DNA from: Sphingobium sp. JS3065
Lineage (GTDB): Bacteria; Pseudomonadota; Alphaproteobacteria; Sphingomonadales; Sphingomonadaceae
NCBI RefSeq assembly: GCF_026427355.1
Contig: NZ_CP102665.1
Coordinates: forward strand, 804,501 to 868,500
Reading direction: 5' to 3'
Length of the DNA stretch: 64,000 nucleotides
A program made the position numbers and the translations under genes. The notes under the pieces were generated by a model, which did not search any database, was not told the DNA's origin, and saw only the letters and a list, made by a program, of their open reading frames with translations. This document shows, in pieces, positions 52,770 through 60,797 of this stretch. Position 1 is the first letter of the stretch. Each line of letters opens with the position of its first letter.

Positions 52770-54110
52770 ATGAACTGGTACGATCGGCAGGAAAATTGGC
52801 AGGCGCAGAGCGAGGATGCCCGGAACGAGGCGGATATCGACTATGCGCGGGTCATCCATTCCGCGTCCTTCCGCCGGTTGCAGGGCAAGACCCAGATCCT
52901 CAATCTGGGGGACAGCGATTTTTATCGCACGCGGCTGACCCATTCGCTGGAGGTCGCGCAGATCGCGGGCGGGATAGCCCGCCAGTTCCGGCAGGATTTC
53001 CCCGATCATCCCGCCATCCCCCATCTGCCCGACCATAGCCTGATCCAGGCCATCGGCATCACCCATGATCTGGGCCATCCGCCCTTCGGCCATGGCGGGG
53101 AAGTCGCGCTGAATTACTGCATGCGGCAGGCGGGCGGGTTCGAGGGCAACGGACAGACGCTGCGCATCCTGTCCCGGCTGGAGAAATTTTCCGCCGGGGC
53201 CGGGGCCAATCTGATGCGGCGGACGCTGCTGGGGGTGCTCAAATATCCGGTGCCTTTCTCCCAGGCGTGCAATCCCGCCTGCGCGCCCCGGCTGAACGAC
53301 AGGCCCACCGCCATCCGCATCATCGACGGGGCCGCGTCGAAGCCGCCCAAATGCTATCTGGATACGGAGCGGGAGGTGGTGCAGTGGGTGCTGGCGCCGC
53401 TGTCCAGCGCCGACCGGGAGGCGTTCACGGCGCTGGAGACGCGGACCGGCGCGCATCATCGGGCGATCCACAAAAGCTTCGATTGCAGCATCATGGACGT
53501 GGCCGACGATATCGGTTTCGGCGTCCATGACCTGGAGGACGCCCTGGCGCTGGGGCTGATCGGCGAGGAGGAATTCCGGGCGCTGGTGCCGGAGGAGGAA
53601 TGCGCGTCCTTCCTCAACCATCTGAAGCGCAAATATCCCGGCGAGTCCGAGAATAATGTCTATGAACGGCTGGTCGAGACGCTGTTCGGCGAAGGGGGCG
53701 AGCGCAAGCGTTGCATCGGGCGGATGGTCCATCATCTGATCACCCATTGCCGGATCGACGTGCTGGAGCCGTTCGAGGAGCCGCTGATCCGGTACAGGGC
53801 GGGCATGCAGGAAGGCCCGGCGCGGTTTCTGGGAGCGTTGAAGAACGCCGTCTACCGGGCGGTGATCCAGAGCGCGGGGGTGCGGCAACTGGAGTTCAAG
53901 GGGCAGCAGATGGTGGTGTCGGTGTTCGAGGCCCTGGCTTCGGAGCCGGAGACTTTGCTGCCCGCCGAGCAGGGGGCGCTGGTGCGGGCGGGGGAGGACG
54001 TGCCCAGGGTGATCTGCGATTATATCGCCGGGATGACCGACGGGGCCTTGCTGAAAGCCTATGACCGGTTGTTCAGTCCGCGCATGGGGTCGATTTTCGA
54101 CCGGTTTTGA
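52770..54110 (+). CDS. dgt: Deoxyguanosinetriphosphate triphosphohydrolase (dGTPase)
   Basis: A 446-residue HD-domain dNTP triphosphohydrolase. The metal site is R...THSLEVAQIAGGI and ITHDLGHPPFGHGGE, and the N-terminal SASFRRLQGKTQILN matches bacterial dGTPases. It breaks dNTPs to nucleoside and triphosphate and so lowers the pool. The start ATG follows CGGAGGA. It lies beside parA and 5 kb from the ribonucleotide reductase genes, so dNTP-pool genes cluster near this origin. Confidence 0.92.
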   Translation: MNWYDRQENWQAQSEDARNEADIDYARVIHSASFRRLQGKTQILNLGDSDFYRTRLTHSLEVAQIAGGIARQFRQDFPDHPAIPHLPDHSLIQAIGITHDLGHPPFGHGGEVALNYCMRQAGGFEGNGQTLRILSRLEKFSAGAGANLMRRTLLGVLKYPVPFSQACNPACAPRLNDRPTAIRIIDGAASKPPKCYLDTEREVVQWVLAPLSSADREAFTALETRTGAHHRAIHKSFDCSIMDVADDIGFGVHDLEDALALGLIGEEEFRALVPEEECASFLNHLKRKYPGESENNVYERLVETLFGEGGERKRCIGRMVHHLITHCRIDVLEPFEEPLIRYRAGMQEGPARFLGALKNAVYRAVIQSAGVRQLEFKGQQMVVSVFEALASEPETLLPAEQGALVRAGEDVPRVICDYIAGMTDGALLKAYDRLFSPRMGSIFDRF

Positions 54111-54270
54111 GGGGGGTGGGGGGCTTCCCTTGTACGGTGGACGAATTCGGGACTTGGCGGCTGGTCGATTGGGGTGAGAGGGTTGCGATCCACAGGATCG
54201 CGCGGACCGCAGGCCCGCTCCCCCTCATCCAACTCCGCCTAGCTTCGCTGCGCTCAGCAAGGCTCCCTAT

Positions 54271-54292
54271 CCTTCTCCCTCGAGGGAGAAGG
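54271..54292. terminator. Palindrome after dGTPase gene
   Basis: CCTTCTCCCT and AGGGAGAAGG form perfect arms around CG, a 22-bp palindrome in the gap between the convergent dGTPase and GH16 genes. It may act as terminator in both directions, and resembles other small intergenic repeats near 60244 and 60766. Confidence 0.45.
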
Positions 54293-54349
54293 AATATCTT
54301 GGTTTGGCCATTTGCGGCCATTTCCGAATTTGCTTACGCTCCCTTAGCC

Positions 54350-55915
54350 TCAGTCCGAATAGATTTTGATGTCCTTGACGATCATGTCGCCGGAGCCGTC
54401 CGCATAGTCGCCCGTCGTCTTCACCGCGACGTTCATGATCGGGTACCAGCGGAAACCGGCGAAGGGGTTCACCGCCTGGTAGGTTTCCTTCCCGTCGATG
54501 AACCAGGTGATATAGTCGGGCTGTATGTCGACCGCGAAACGGTGGAAGCCCGTGGTGAAGCCGCCAATGCCGTAAATCTCGTCCGTGTTCATGAAGACGC
54601 CCTGCTGGAAGGTGCGGGTGATGTTCGCGCCGCCGTGCAGCGTGTTGGCGGTGTAGCGGTCGAAATCCCACCAGCTTTCGAAGCCGAACCCTTCGTAAAT
54701 GTCGATTTCCGGCGGCCATCCGGCGGTCGAGATCAGCCAGAAGGCGGGCCAGGAACCGCGCCGGTTGGGCATTTGCGCGGTGAATTCATATTGGCCGTAG
54801 CCGATCTGAACCGGGCGGGTGTTGTGGCCGCTGAGCACGATCGCGCCGTAATGATAGGGGACGCCGTCCCAGGATATGGGCTGTTGCAGCTTTTGCGTGT
54901 GCATGATCAGCCCCTCGTCCGTGTAGCGGAGCGGGGCTTCTATGCCATAGTCGCGGTAGACCCAGCCGTCGAGATAGATGCCGGTTTCCTGATTGCCCGG
55001 TTGCGAGCGGCCATTGGGCAGCTTGGTCGACCAGGCCTTGTCATGGCCGGCGTCCGACCATTTCAGGGTTTCGCGGCTCATCTTCCACTGGAGCGTGGCC
55101 GAAGGCTGGAAGGTGCGCGGTTCGCGGCCCTCTGTCTGTTCCACGGTCGGCGGCTGCTGGAAATCGCATTGCACGAAGGCGCGGTCCGTGCCCATCTTGC
55201 CGCCCCAGGGGGCCTCCACGAAGCGGACGATGAAATCCGCCTGCGGCACGCCCAGCAGGATGGGCACCGAGACCGTCTTGGTCAGCGGGTCGCCGGGGCG
55301 GAAGATCACCGCCTTGTAGATGCTTTGATAGTTGATGCCCGCCACGCCCCGGACCAGGCCCGGCCCATCCTCCGTCATCACGCGCGCGATCACGGTGTTG
55401 GGCGTCGGCCGGTCCAGCGTGATCGGCACATGGGCGACGGTCGATCCGGGAAGGTAGAAGGCCGGGCCGACCGAAGCGGTGGCGAGTTCGGGATAGCGGG
55501 TGCCGCCGGCGAAGTCGAAATTGGCGAAGTCGCCCGCCTGCGCGGTGCCGGTGGCCATCGACAGGCTGGTAGTCGCGGCCGCCATTTTCGTGCTGGCGCC
55601 CCATAGGGAACGGCCGGTCGCGCCGATGCCGGCGGTGGGGGGAAGGAGCGCGGCGGGATTGCTGCTGCCAAGGGCGGTGGCCCAGGGACTGGGCAGGGGG
55701 GTTGCCAGGTCGATTTCCGGCGATGGGTCCGCCGCCTGGCCGAAGAAGCCGTTGGTGACGATGGAGGCCATGCCCGGCCTGCCTTTCGCCGCGTGGGCGG
55801 GCGCGGAGATTTTTTCGGTGTCGGCGGTGAGGGACAGGCCCCACTCGCTCAGGCAAAATATCAGCACGCACGCGAATAAAGCGCCCGCAAGCGGGCGGAG
55901 AGAGAAAATGCGCAT
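54350..55915 (-). CDS. Glycoside hydrolase family 16 protein, secreted
   Basis: A 521-residue exported protein. The N-terminus has a signal/anchor segment (LAGALFACVLIFCLSEWGLS). The middle (about 130-270) is a beta-rich part of unknown type, and the C-terminal half is a GH16 fold with the catalytic EIDIYE motif near 403-408, nucleophile and acid/base Glu being the first and last residues. Aromatic substrate loops follow (GFESWWDFDRY). It probably cleaves a beta-glucan or acts on exopolysaccharide. The start is MRIFSLRPL; longer in-frame codons have no signal sequence. Confidence 0.83.
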   Translation of the reverse strand: MRIFSLRPLAGALFACVLIFCLSEWGLSLTADTEKISAPAHAAKGRPGMASIVTNGFFGQAADPSPEIDLATPLPSPWATALGSSNPAALLPPTAGIGATGRSLWGASTKMAAATTSLSMATGTAQAGDFANFDFAGGTRYPELATASVGPAFYLPGSTVAHVPITLDRPTPNTVIARVMTEDGPGLVRGVAGINYQSIYKAVIFRPGDPLTKTVSVPILLGVPQADFIVRFVEAPWGGKMGTDRAFVQCDFQQPPTVEQTEGREPRTFQPSATLQWKMSRETLKWSDAGHDKAWSTKLPNGRSQPGNQETGIYLDGWVYRDYGIEAPLRYTDEGLIMHTQKLQQPISWDGVPYHYGAIVLSGHNTRPVQIGYGQYEFTAQMPNRRGSWPAFWLISTAGWPPEIDIYEGFGFESWWDFDRYTANTLHGGANITRTFQQGVFMNTDEIYGIGGFTTGFHRFAVDIQPDYITWFIDGKETYQAVNPFAGFRWYPIMNVAVKTTGDYADGSGDMIVKDIKIYSD

Positions 55916-56139
55916 GGTACGACCCCTGTTTTTTGAGCGGCCCAGTGCCGCCTTCGTTGAACCTCCTTGTCGAAGCGGCGGATTTGCCCCCCGCCGCTCC
56001 GGCGGCATGATGGTTGACGGTAAAATTACCTATAACATTGAATAATAATGGATTTTCAGGCGGGTGAAAAGACTGTGGCCGCCATGTGTCGATGTTCGTG
56101 CACGGTTCGCCCGAACATGTGCGGCCTTCCGCCAGGGGA

Positions 56140-56298
56140 TCAGGTGGGGGGCGTCAGATGCCGTCTTTCCATTTCATCCAGCACGGCCTGTTCGAACCCG
56201 GACGGACGTTTCGGGTCGGCGATCCTGCGGTAGATGGCGGCGAGTTGCTCGTCCGTCAGGTCGGCCGCGGCGGCAGCGTCCTTCAGATGATCGTGCAC
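56140..56298 (-). CDS. Small conserved-looking protein, 52 aa, unknown
   Basis: A GTG-started frame with GGAGA seven bases upstream codes for 52 residues rich in Ala, Asp and Arg. The sequence includes LTDEQLAAIYRRIADPKRPS and FEQAVLDEMERRHL. The helix-breaking middle and charged helices suggest two short helices. Codon third positions are strongly GC as in neighbours, which supports real coding. I do not know a family. It lies just downstream of the truncated haemoglobin gene on the same strand. Confidence 0.5.
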   Translation of the reverse strand: MHDHLKDAAAAADLTDEQLAAIYRRIADPKRPSGFEQAVLDEMERRHLTPPT

Positions 56299-56367
56299 GG
56301 CGAGTCTCCGCTTCCTTGCGGGGGCAGTGTCGCACGAAAGTTACGCAAGCTCAATCAAGCGAAAGCC

Positions 56368-56760
56368 TTAGGCGGCGTTCTCGGTAAACGACAGATTGAC
56401 CATGGCGTGGGCCATATGATCCAGCGCCTGCGCCATCGCCTGGGCGAGTTGCGGGTCCAGGCCGGCTTGGGCGGCGATGGCGCGCGTCATGGCGGCGGAC
56501 CATTGATCCGCCAGCGCGGGCGTGATCGGGAAGGCGCGGTGCAGCGACATGATGCATGGGCCGTGGTCGAACCAGTCGCGGGGACCGCCTGCCCAGCCCG
56601 ACAGAAAGCGGGTGAGGCCGTGACGGACGGCGGCAAGATCGGCGGCATGGAGGGCGCGGAGGTCCGCAAAGGCGGCGTCCTGCTCGACCAGGTCGTAGAA
56701 GCGGTTGACGATGGCGGCGACGGCCGGTTCGCCGCCGATGCGGGCATAGGGGGTGGTCAT
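56368..56760 (-). CDS. Group II truncated haemoglobin
   Basis: A 130-residue globin of the truncated group II type: TPYARIGGEPAVAAIVNRFY and LVEQDAAF at the start, LTRFLSGWAGGP in the E-F region, and the proximal His in MSLHRAFPITPALADQW. It binds O2 or NO, and may serve in oxidative or nitrosative stress. The start ATG follows a perfect AGGAGG. It is 67 bp upstream of the small gene at 56140 and divergent from the nuclease gene. Confidence 0.85.
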   Translation of the reverse strand: MTTPYARIGGEPAVAAIVNRFYDLVEQDAAFADLRALHAADLAAVRHGLTRFLSGWAGGPRDWFDHGPCIMSLHRAFPITPALADQWSAAMTRAIAAQAGLDPQLAQAMAQALDHMAHAMVNLSFTENAA

Positions 56761-56876
56761 GGGGCCTCCTGCTGATGGCAGGAGCGTGGCGATTGCGGCG
56801 GATCTGTCCTTGATCCGGGACAAATTCGGATATTTTGACGCGAGACGGGGCGGCGGCCTTTGGTTATGGCAGGGGC

Positions 56877-57446
56877 ATGACGCGGGGATCGAGGAAGCAG
56901 CGGGGCGAGGTGGTTTGGCTGACGGAGGCGCGCCGGGCGGGGCAGGGCCGCTTGCGGCGGAAGAGGGCGAAGCGGTCGTCCTTCGCGATGCTGGTGATTG
57001 GCGGGATGCTGATCGGCGGCGGGCTGGGCTGGTTCGGGCCGGATGTGGCGCGGCGCTTTTCCGGGGGGCAAGCGGTGATGCCGGTGGCCCGCGATACGCT
57101 GTCGGCGCGATTTGGATTTTGTCATAGCGGCGGCGGGACCAATTGCGTGGTCGATGGCGACACTTTCTGGTTCCAGGGGGAGAGGGTGCGCGTGATGGAC
57201 ATCGACGCGCCGGAGACTCATCCGCCGCGCTGCGCGGAAGAGGCGGCGCTGGGCGCGCGGGCGACGCAGCGGTTGCAGGCGTTGATGAACGCCGGTCCTT
57301 TCTCGCTGGAGAGCGGGGACCGGGATACGGACCGCTATGGGCGAACGTTGCGGGTGGTGACGCGGGGCGGGCAGTCGATCGGGGAGATGCTGGTGGCCGA
57401 AGGACTGGCGCGGGAATGGGATGGGGCGCGGCGGCCCTGGTGCTGA
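56877..57446 (+). CDS. Thermonuclease-family (SNase-like) protein, membrane-anchored
   Basis: A 189-residue protein with a basic N-terminus, one membrane segment (about 38-55, MLVIGGMLIGGGLGWF) and a staphylococcal-nuclease fold. CVVDGDTFWFQGERVRVMDI and DAPE give the Ca-binding Asp residues, the first catalytic Arg and the Glu; DRYGRTL supplies the second Arg. The C-terminal GEMLVAEGLAREWDG is typical. It should act on DNA or RNA on the outer side of the inner membrane. The start at 56877 follows GCAGGGG. Confidence 0.83.
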   Translation: MTRGSRKQRGEVVWLTEARRAGQGRLRRKRAKRSSFAMLVIGGMLIGGGLGWFGPDVARRFSGGQAVMPVARDTLSARFGFCHSGGGTNCVVDGDTFWFQGERVRVMDIDAPETHPPRCAEEAALGARATQRLQALMNAGPFSLESGDRDTDRYGRTLRVVTRGGQSIGEMLVAEGLAREWDGARRPWC

Positions 57447-57487
57447 ACAGGCTGGGGGAGGGTGGCCCCTCCCCCAGTCCTTGAGCG

Positions 57488-57973
57488 TTAGCGGCAGTTG
57501 AGATTGCCGCGGTCGATTTCGCGGCCGAGCAGCGCGCCTGCGCCTGCACCGATGAGGACGCCGGCGGTGTTCGAATAGCCGCGATCAAGCTGGCCGCCGA
57601 GCAGGCCGCCCAGCGCCGCGCCGACGATGAGGCCGGTGGTCCCGTCCGAGCGGCGGCAATAATAGCGATCGTCATAGCCGCGATAGATGCGGGTGCCGCG
57701 GGTCACGCGAATCGGCTCGTAACCGCCGCGATAATAGCGGTCGGGGCGGTAATGGCGGCCATAGCGCGTGTCCGGGCGGTTCCAGTCGTAATGGTAGACG
57801 ACGCGGCCGGGGCGTTGGTAGCGGTCATGCTTGCCGCCATGTTTCCAGTCGTCGCGGCCATGGCCCTTGCCGTGACCGGCCCAGGGCGGGGGATCGGCGG
57901 CGGCGGGCGTTGTGCTCAACGCCACGGCGCTGAGCGACAGCGCGGCGAGGGCGGTTTTGAGGGTGAACTTCAT
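57488..57973 (-). CDS. Exported glycine-zipper (2TM) surface protein
   Basis: A 161-residue secreted or envelope protein. It has a signal peptide 1-26 (ALSTTPAAA), a His/Gly/Tyr/Arg-rich middle (about 27-110) and a C-terminal glycine-zipper pair (GLIVGAALGGLLGGQLDRG and GVLIGAGAGALLGREIDRG). RcnB-like or YMGG-like proteins have this layout. Its role is probably structural or stress related. The start follows GGGAG. Confidence 0.78.
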   Translation of the reverse strand: MKFTLKTALAALSLSAVALSTTPAAADPPPWAGHGKGHGRDDWKHGGKHDRYQRPGRVVYHYDWNRPDTRYGRHYRPDRYYRGGYEPIRVTRGTRIYRGYDDRYYCRRSDGTTGLIVGAALGGLLGGQLDRGYSNTAGVLIGAGAGALLGREIDRGNLNCR

Positions 57974-58172
57974 CGAGATACTCCCTTGGTTATGATGGGA
58001 GGAGAACATCCCAATGCGCATAAACGTTGCATGAACGGAACAAAACAATCCATTCATACGCCGGACAGGCAGCAGGGAGGGGAGGGAATTTCACACGCCA
58101 ATTCGGTGTGAGATTGAACCGAAATGGTGTGGTCGCCTTGCAATCGGGCGGATTGAGGGGCATCTTCGTCGC

Positions 58173-58346
58173 ATGAAGAGCCGCACGGATCCGCACGATA
58201 AACTGGCCGAGCAAGGCAGTGCGCCTGAGCGCGGCTATGCTGCGTGGAAGCGCGCGAAGATCGAGCGCGGTTTGGCGCAGGCGGAAGATAGGGCCGGGAT
58301 GATCCCGGTCGAACGGATATTGCGCGACTTCGGTCTTGAACGTTAA
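58173..58346 (+). CDS. Antitoxin of ParDE/RelBE-type pair
   Basis: A 57-residue charged protein (KSRTDPHDKLAEQGSAPERG to VERILRDFGLER) directly before, and overlapping, the ParE-like toxin gene. The final MIPVERILRDFGL is the common end of small antitoxins that wrap this type of toxin. There is no clear ribbon-helix-helix, so the DNA-binding part may be very short. Confidence 0.72.
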   Translation: MKSRTDPHDKLAEQGSAPERGYAAWKRAKIERGLAQAEDRAGMIPVERILRDFGLER

Positions 58347-58620
58347 TTTCACGCCGCAGGCGCGGGACGATCTGGCGGCAATCAGGGATTGGATCGCGCA
58401 GGATGATGAGCGGGCGGCGGATCGAGTTGTTGCGCGGGTCGTGCAGACAGCGATGATGTTCGGGCAGTTTCCGTTGCTTGGGCGTACGGGGGTTGTGGAA
58501 GGCACGCGGGAGTTTTCGGTGGTCGGATTGCCTTATCTGATCGTTTATCGGATTGCGTCAGATATTGAGGTGGATGTGCTGACGATCATTCATACGCGGC
58601 GGGTATATCCTCTGTCTTAA
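58336..58620 (+). CDS. parE: ParE/RelE-family toxin
   Basis: A 94-residue RelE/ParE-fold toxin: VNFTPQARDDLAAIRDWIAQ at the start, PLLGRTGVVEGTREFSVVGL, then PYLIVYRI and a VDVLTIIHTRR end, the pattern of ParE (gyrase-acting) proteins. The start is a TTG overlapping the antitoxin's last 11 bases, so the two are coupled. The symbol is by family. Confidence 0.82.
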   Translation: MNVNFTPQARDDLAAIRDWIAQDDERAADRVVARVVQTAMMFGQFPLLGRTGVVEGTREFSVVGLPYLIVYRIASDIEVDVLTIIHTRRVYPLS

Positions 58621-58626
58621 GTCTTA

Positions 58627-59153
58627 TCAGGCTGAGACGATGCTGGCCGGAATTGTATTTCCGACATCAACCTTTACGGATGTTTCACCTCGCAGCAGAG
58701 CTAAGGTTTCGCTGCGGAGTGATTGAATGGATGCTTGCTCATCTGCCCAACCGCGTGGAGCGTAGACACGGCTGCGAAGATCGACCCCCGTTAGATCGAT
58801 GTGCAATCGACGTGCAATTTGCTGAATCAATTCGATGAAGGCTGCCTCTGCTCTTTGATATGCGTGAGCAAGATGTTCCCCACCATCAGAAAACCGCGAT
58901 CGTTTAGCTTAACTATCAAGCCATTAAATGCAGAGATTATATCTGCGCGCCCAGAAAACTCCACTGGGATCATGTTCAAAGCACCCACCCAATCGGGATG
59001 TAGCCAATTTGCTCGCTATTGCATCAACGACCGGAATATCTGAATTTGCCGAGAGTAGTCGTTATCACGCTTCTGATACCAGAGCGTAATAACGACTGCC
59101 ACAATCGGGCCAACCAGCGTAGCTAATATTATAGCCCAATCACCGATTCTCAT
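58627..59153 (-). pseudogene. DUF6680-like protein, interrupted
   Basis: The minus-strand frame from the ATG at 59153 reads a membrane helix (ILATLVGPIVAVVITLW) and RQIQIFRSLMQ, then an in-frame TAG. It continues RANWLHPDWVGALNMIPVEF, the family signature, before shifting frame near 58905 to GEHLAHAYQRAEAAFIELIQ and to VYAPRGWADEQASIQSLRSE. One nonsense change and one frameshift separate it from an intact gene of about 175 residues. Its function in intact form is unknown. Confidence 0.65.
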
Positions 59154-59158
59154 CTCTC

Positions 59159-60214
59159 TTATTCCGCCGCGATGCCCGCTGCCTTGAACATGTCGGGGTC
59201 GCCTGCTTCATCCGCGTTGGCTGCTTCGCCGCCCTTGAGCTTGGTGCGGCGGTCGAAGGCGTCCCAGACGTCGTTCCACTGGCCGCGGGTTGCCGCCTTC
59301 GAATATTCGGTGGCGCGGGTTTCGAAGAAGTTGGCGTGCTCCACGCCGTTCAGCAGCGGGGTCAGCCAGGGGAGGGGGTGTTCGTCGATCATGTAGATCG
59401 GCTTCAGGCCCAACTGCCCCAACCGCCAGTCGGCGATGTAGCGGACATATTTCTTGATGTCCTTGGGCGTCATGCCGGGGACCGGCCCCATTTCGAACAC
59501 CAGGTCGACGAAGGCATCCTCGATCCGGACGGTCTTCTGGCACATGTCCATGATGTCATCCTTGACCGACGCGGTCAGGCAGTCGCGTTCCTTCACGAAG
59601 GCGTGGAACAGGCGGATGATGCCTTCGCAGTGCAGCGTCTCGTCGCGGACGGACCAGCTGACGATCTGGCCCATGCCCTTCATCTTGTTGAAGCGCGGGA
59701 AGTTCATCAGCATCGCGAAGCTGGCGAAAAGCTGCAAACCCTCCGTAAAGCCGCCGAACATGGCCAGCGTCTTGGCGATATCCTCATCCGTGTCGACGCC
59801 GAACTGCTGGAGATAGTCGTGTTTGTCCTTCATCTCCTTATACTGCATGAAGGCGCTATATTCGCTTTCCGGCATGCCGATGGTGTCGAGCAGGTGGGAG
59901 TAAGCGGCGATGTGGACCGTTTCCATGTTGCTGAAGGCGGTCAGCATCATCTTGATTTCGGTCGGCTTGAACACGCGGCCATATTTTTCGTGGTAGCAGT
60001 CCTGCACCTCCACGTCGGCCTGGGTGAAGAAGCGGAAAATCTGCGTCAGCAGGTTGCGCTCATGGTCGCTGAGCTTCTGCGCCCAGTCGCGGCAATCCTC
60101 GCCCAGCGGCACTTCCTCCGGCAGCCAGTGAAGCTGCTGCTGGCGCTTCCAGAACTCATAGGCCCAGGGATATTCGAAGGGCTTGTAGACCTTGCTGGCT
60201 TGAAGAAGGGACAT
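59159..60214 (-). CDS. nrdB: Ribonucleotide reductase beta subunit, class I
   Basis: A 351-residue class I R2 protein. Di-iron ligands and radical site fit Asp67 or neighbouring Glu69, Glu98, His101 (METVH) and Tyr105, with the second Glu...Glu-His set in FTEGLQLFASFA and DETLHCEG. The C-terminus carries the peptide that docks on the alpha subunit. It makes the tyrosyl radical for NDP reduction. The start MSLLQAS follows GGAG. It is downstream of nrdA, with a DUF559 gene between them. Confidence 0.93.
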   Translation of the reverse strand: MSLLQASKVYKPFEYPWAYEFWKRQQQLHWLPEEVPLGEDCRDWAQKLSDHERNLLTQIFRFFTQADVEVQDCYHEKYGRVFKPTEIKMMLTAFSNMETVHIAAYSHLLDTIGMPESEYSAFMQYKEMKDKHDYLQQFGVDTDEDIAKTLAMFGGFTEGLQLFASFAMLMNFPRFNKMKGMGQIVSWSVRDETLHCEGIIRLFHAFVKERDCLTASVKDDIMDMCQKTVRIEDAFVDLVFEMGPVPGMTPKDIKKYVRYIADWRLGQLGLKPIYMIDEHPLPWLTPLLNGVEHANFFETRATEYSKAATRGQWNDVWDAFDRRTKLKGGEAANADEAGDPDMFKAAGIAAE

Positions 60215-60243
60215 GGTGGTTACTCCGAATATTCTCTTATACA

Positions 60244-60262
60244 CCTCTCCCACCGGGAGAGG
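60244..60262. repeat. Small palindrome right of DUF559 gene (nrdB side)
   Basis: CCTCTCCC and GGGAGAGG form perfect arms around ACC. A related palindrome, TCCCTCTCC/GGAGAGGGA, lies at 60766-60788 on the other side of the DUF559 gene, so that gene is framed by similar inverted repeats. Confidence 0.55.
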
Positions 60263-60277
60263 GAGGGGCCCGCGCCG

Positions 60278-60736
60278 TCAGGCGTGGGAGGGTGAGGGTG
60301 TTGGATGGGTTGCGCTTCGACTGTCCTCACCCTTCCGGCGCTTTGCGCCTCCCTCCTCGAACGGAGGCACGTGACTCCGTTCGACCTGCAGGGAGAGGGA
60401 AATCTGGGTCAGGACTCCGTCAAGATTTTCCATCACTTCGTGGTTCCAGAAGCGGAGAACGTGATAGCCTTCTGCTTCGAAATAGCGGGTGCGGGCGGCG
60501 TCCTGTTCGGTGCGTTCCGCGTGGGTGGCGCCGTCGACTTCGATGACCAGTTTGGCGGCGAAGCAGAGAAAGTCCGCTACATAGGGGCCGTGAGGGACCT
60601 GGCGGCGGAATTTCGCTTCCGGGAGCTTTTCGCGCAGGGCGTTCCAGAGGCGTTTTTCCGCCTCCGTGGCGTTGCGGCGGAGGGTTTTGGCGCGATCGAC
60701 CGAGCCTGAGGGGAGATCGCGGTAGTTGCGCATCAT
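60278..60736 (-). CDS. DUF559-family (Vsr-like) endonuclease
   Basis: A 152-residue DUF559 protein. AKTLRRNATEAEKRLWNALR is the N-terminal signature; FRRQVPHGPYVADFLCFAAK and LVIEVDGATHAERTEQDAAR carry the Asp and Glu-x-Asp-Gly of the nuclease core; YHVLRFWNHEVMENLDGVL closes it. The fold is that of Vsr mismatch endonucleases and of EDxHD homing endonucleases. The C-terminal 35 residues read through intergenic repeat DNA. It lies between nrdA and nrdB on the same strand and is framed by related palindromes. Start: first of two ATGs after GGTGAGG. Confidence 0.82.
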   Translation of the reverse strand: MMRNYRDLPSGSVDRAKTLRRNATEAEKRLWNALREKLPEAKFRRQVPHGPYVADFLCFAAKLVIEVDGATHAERTEQDAARTRYFEAEGYHVLRFWNHEVMENLDGVLTQISLSLQVERSHVPPFEEGGAKRRKGEDSRSATHPTPSPSHA

Positions 60737-60765
60737 CCTCACCCTTCCGCCGCTGCGCGGCTCCC

Positions 60766-60788
60766 TCCCTCTCCTGGAAGGAGAGGGA
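60766..60788. repeat. Small palindrome left of DUF559 gene (nrdA side)
   Basis: TCCCTCTCC and GGAGAGGGA are perfect 9-bp arms around TGGAA, 9 bp after the nrdA stop. See the paired site at 60244-60262. Confidence 0.55.
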
Positions 60789-60797
60789 TTTTGGTGC

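Noticed and set aside
54107..55606. 499-codon plus-strand frame opposite the GH16 gene
   Set aside because: The minus-strand product has a signal segment and the GH16 EIDIYE motif; the plus product is Arg/Ala/Gly-rich with no family.
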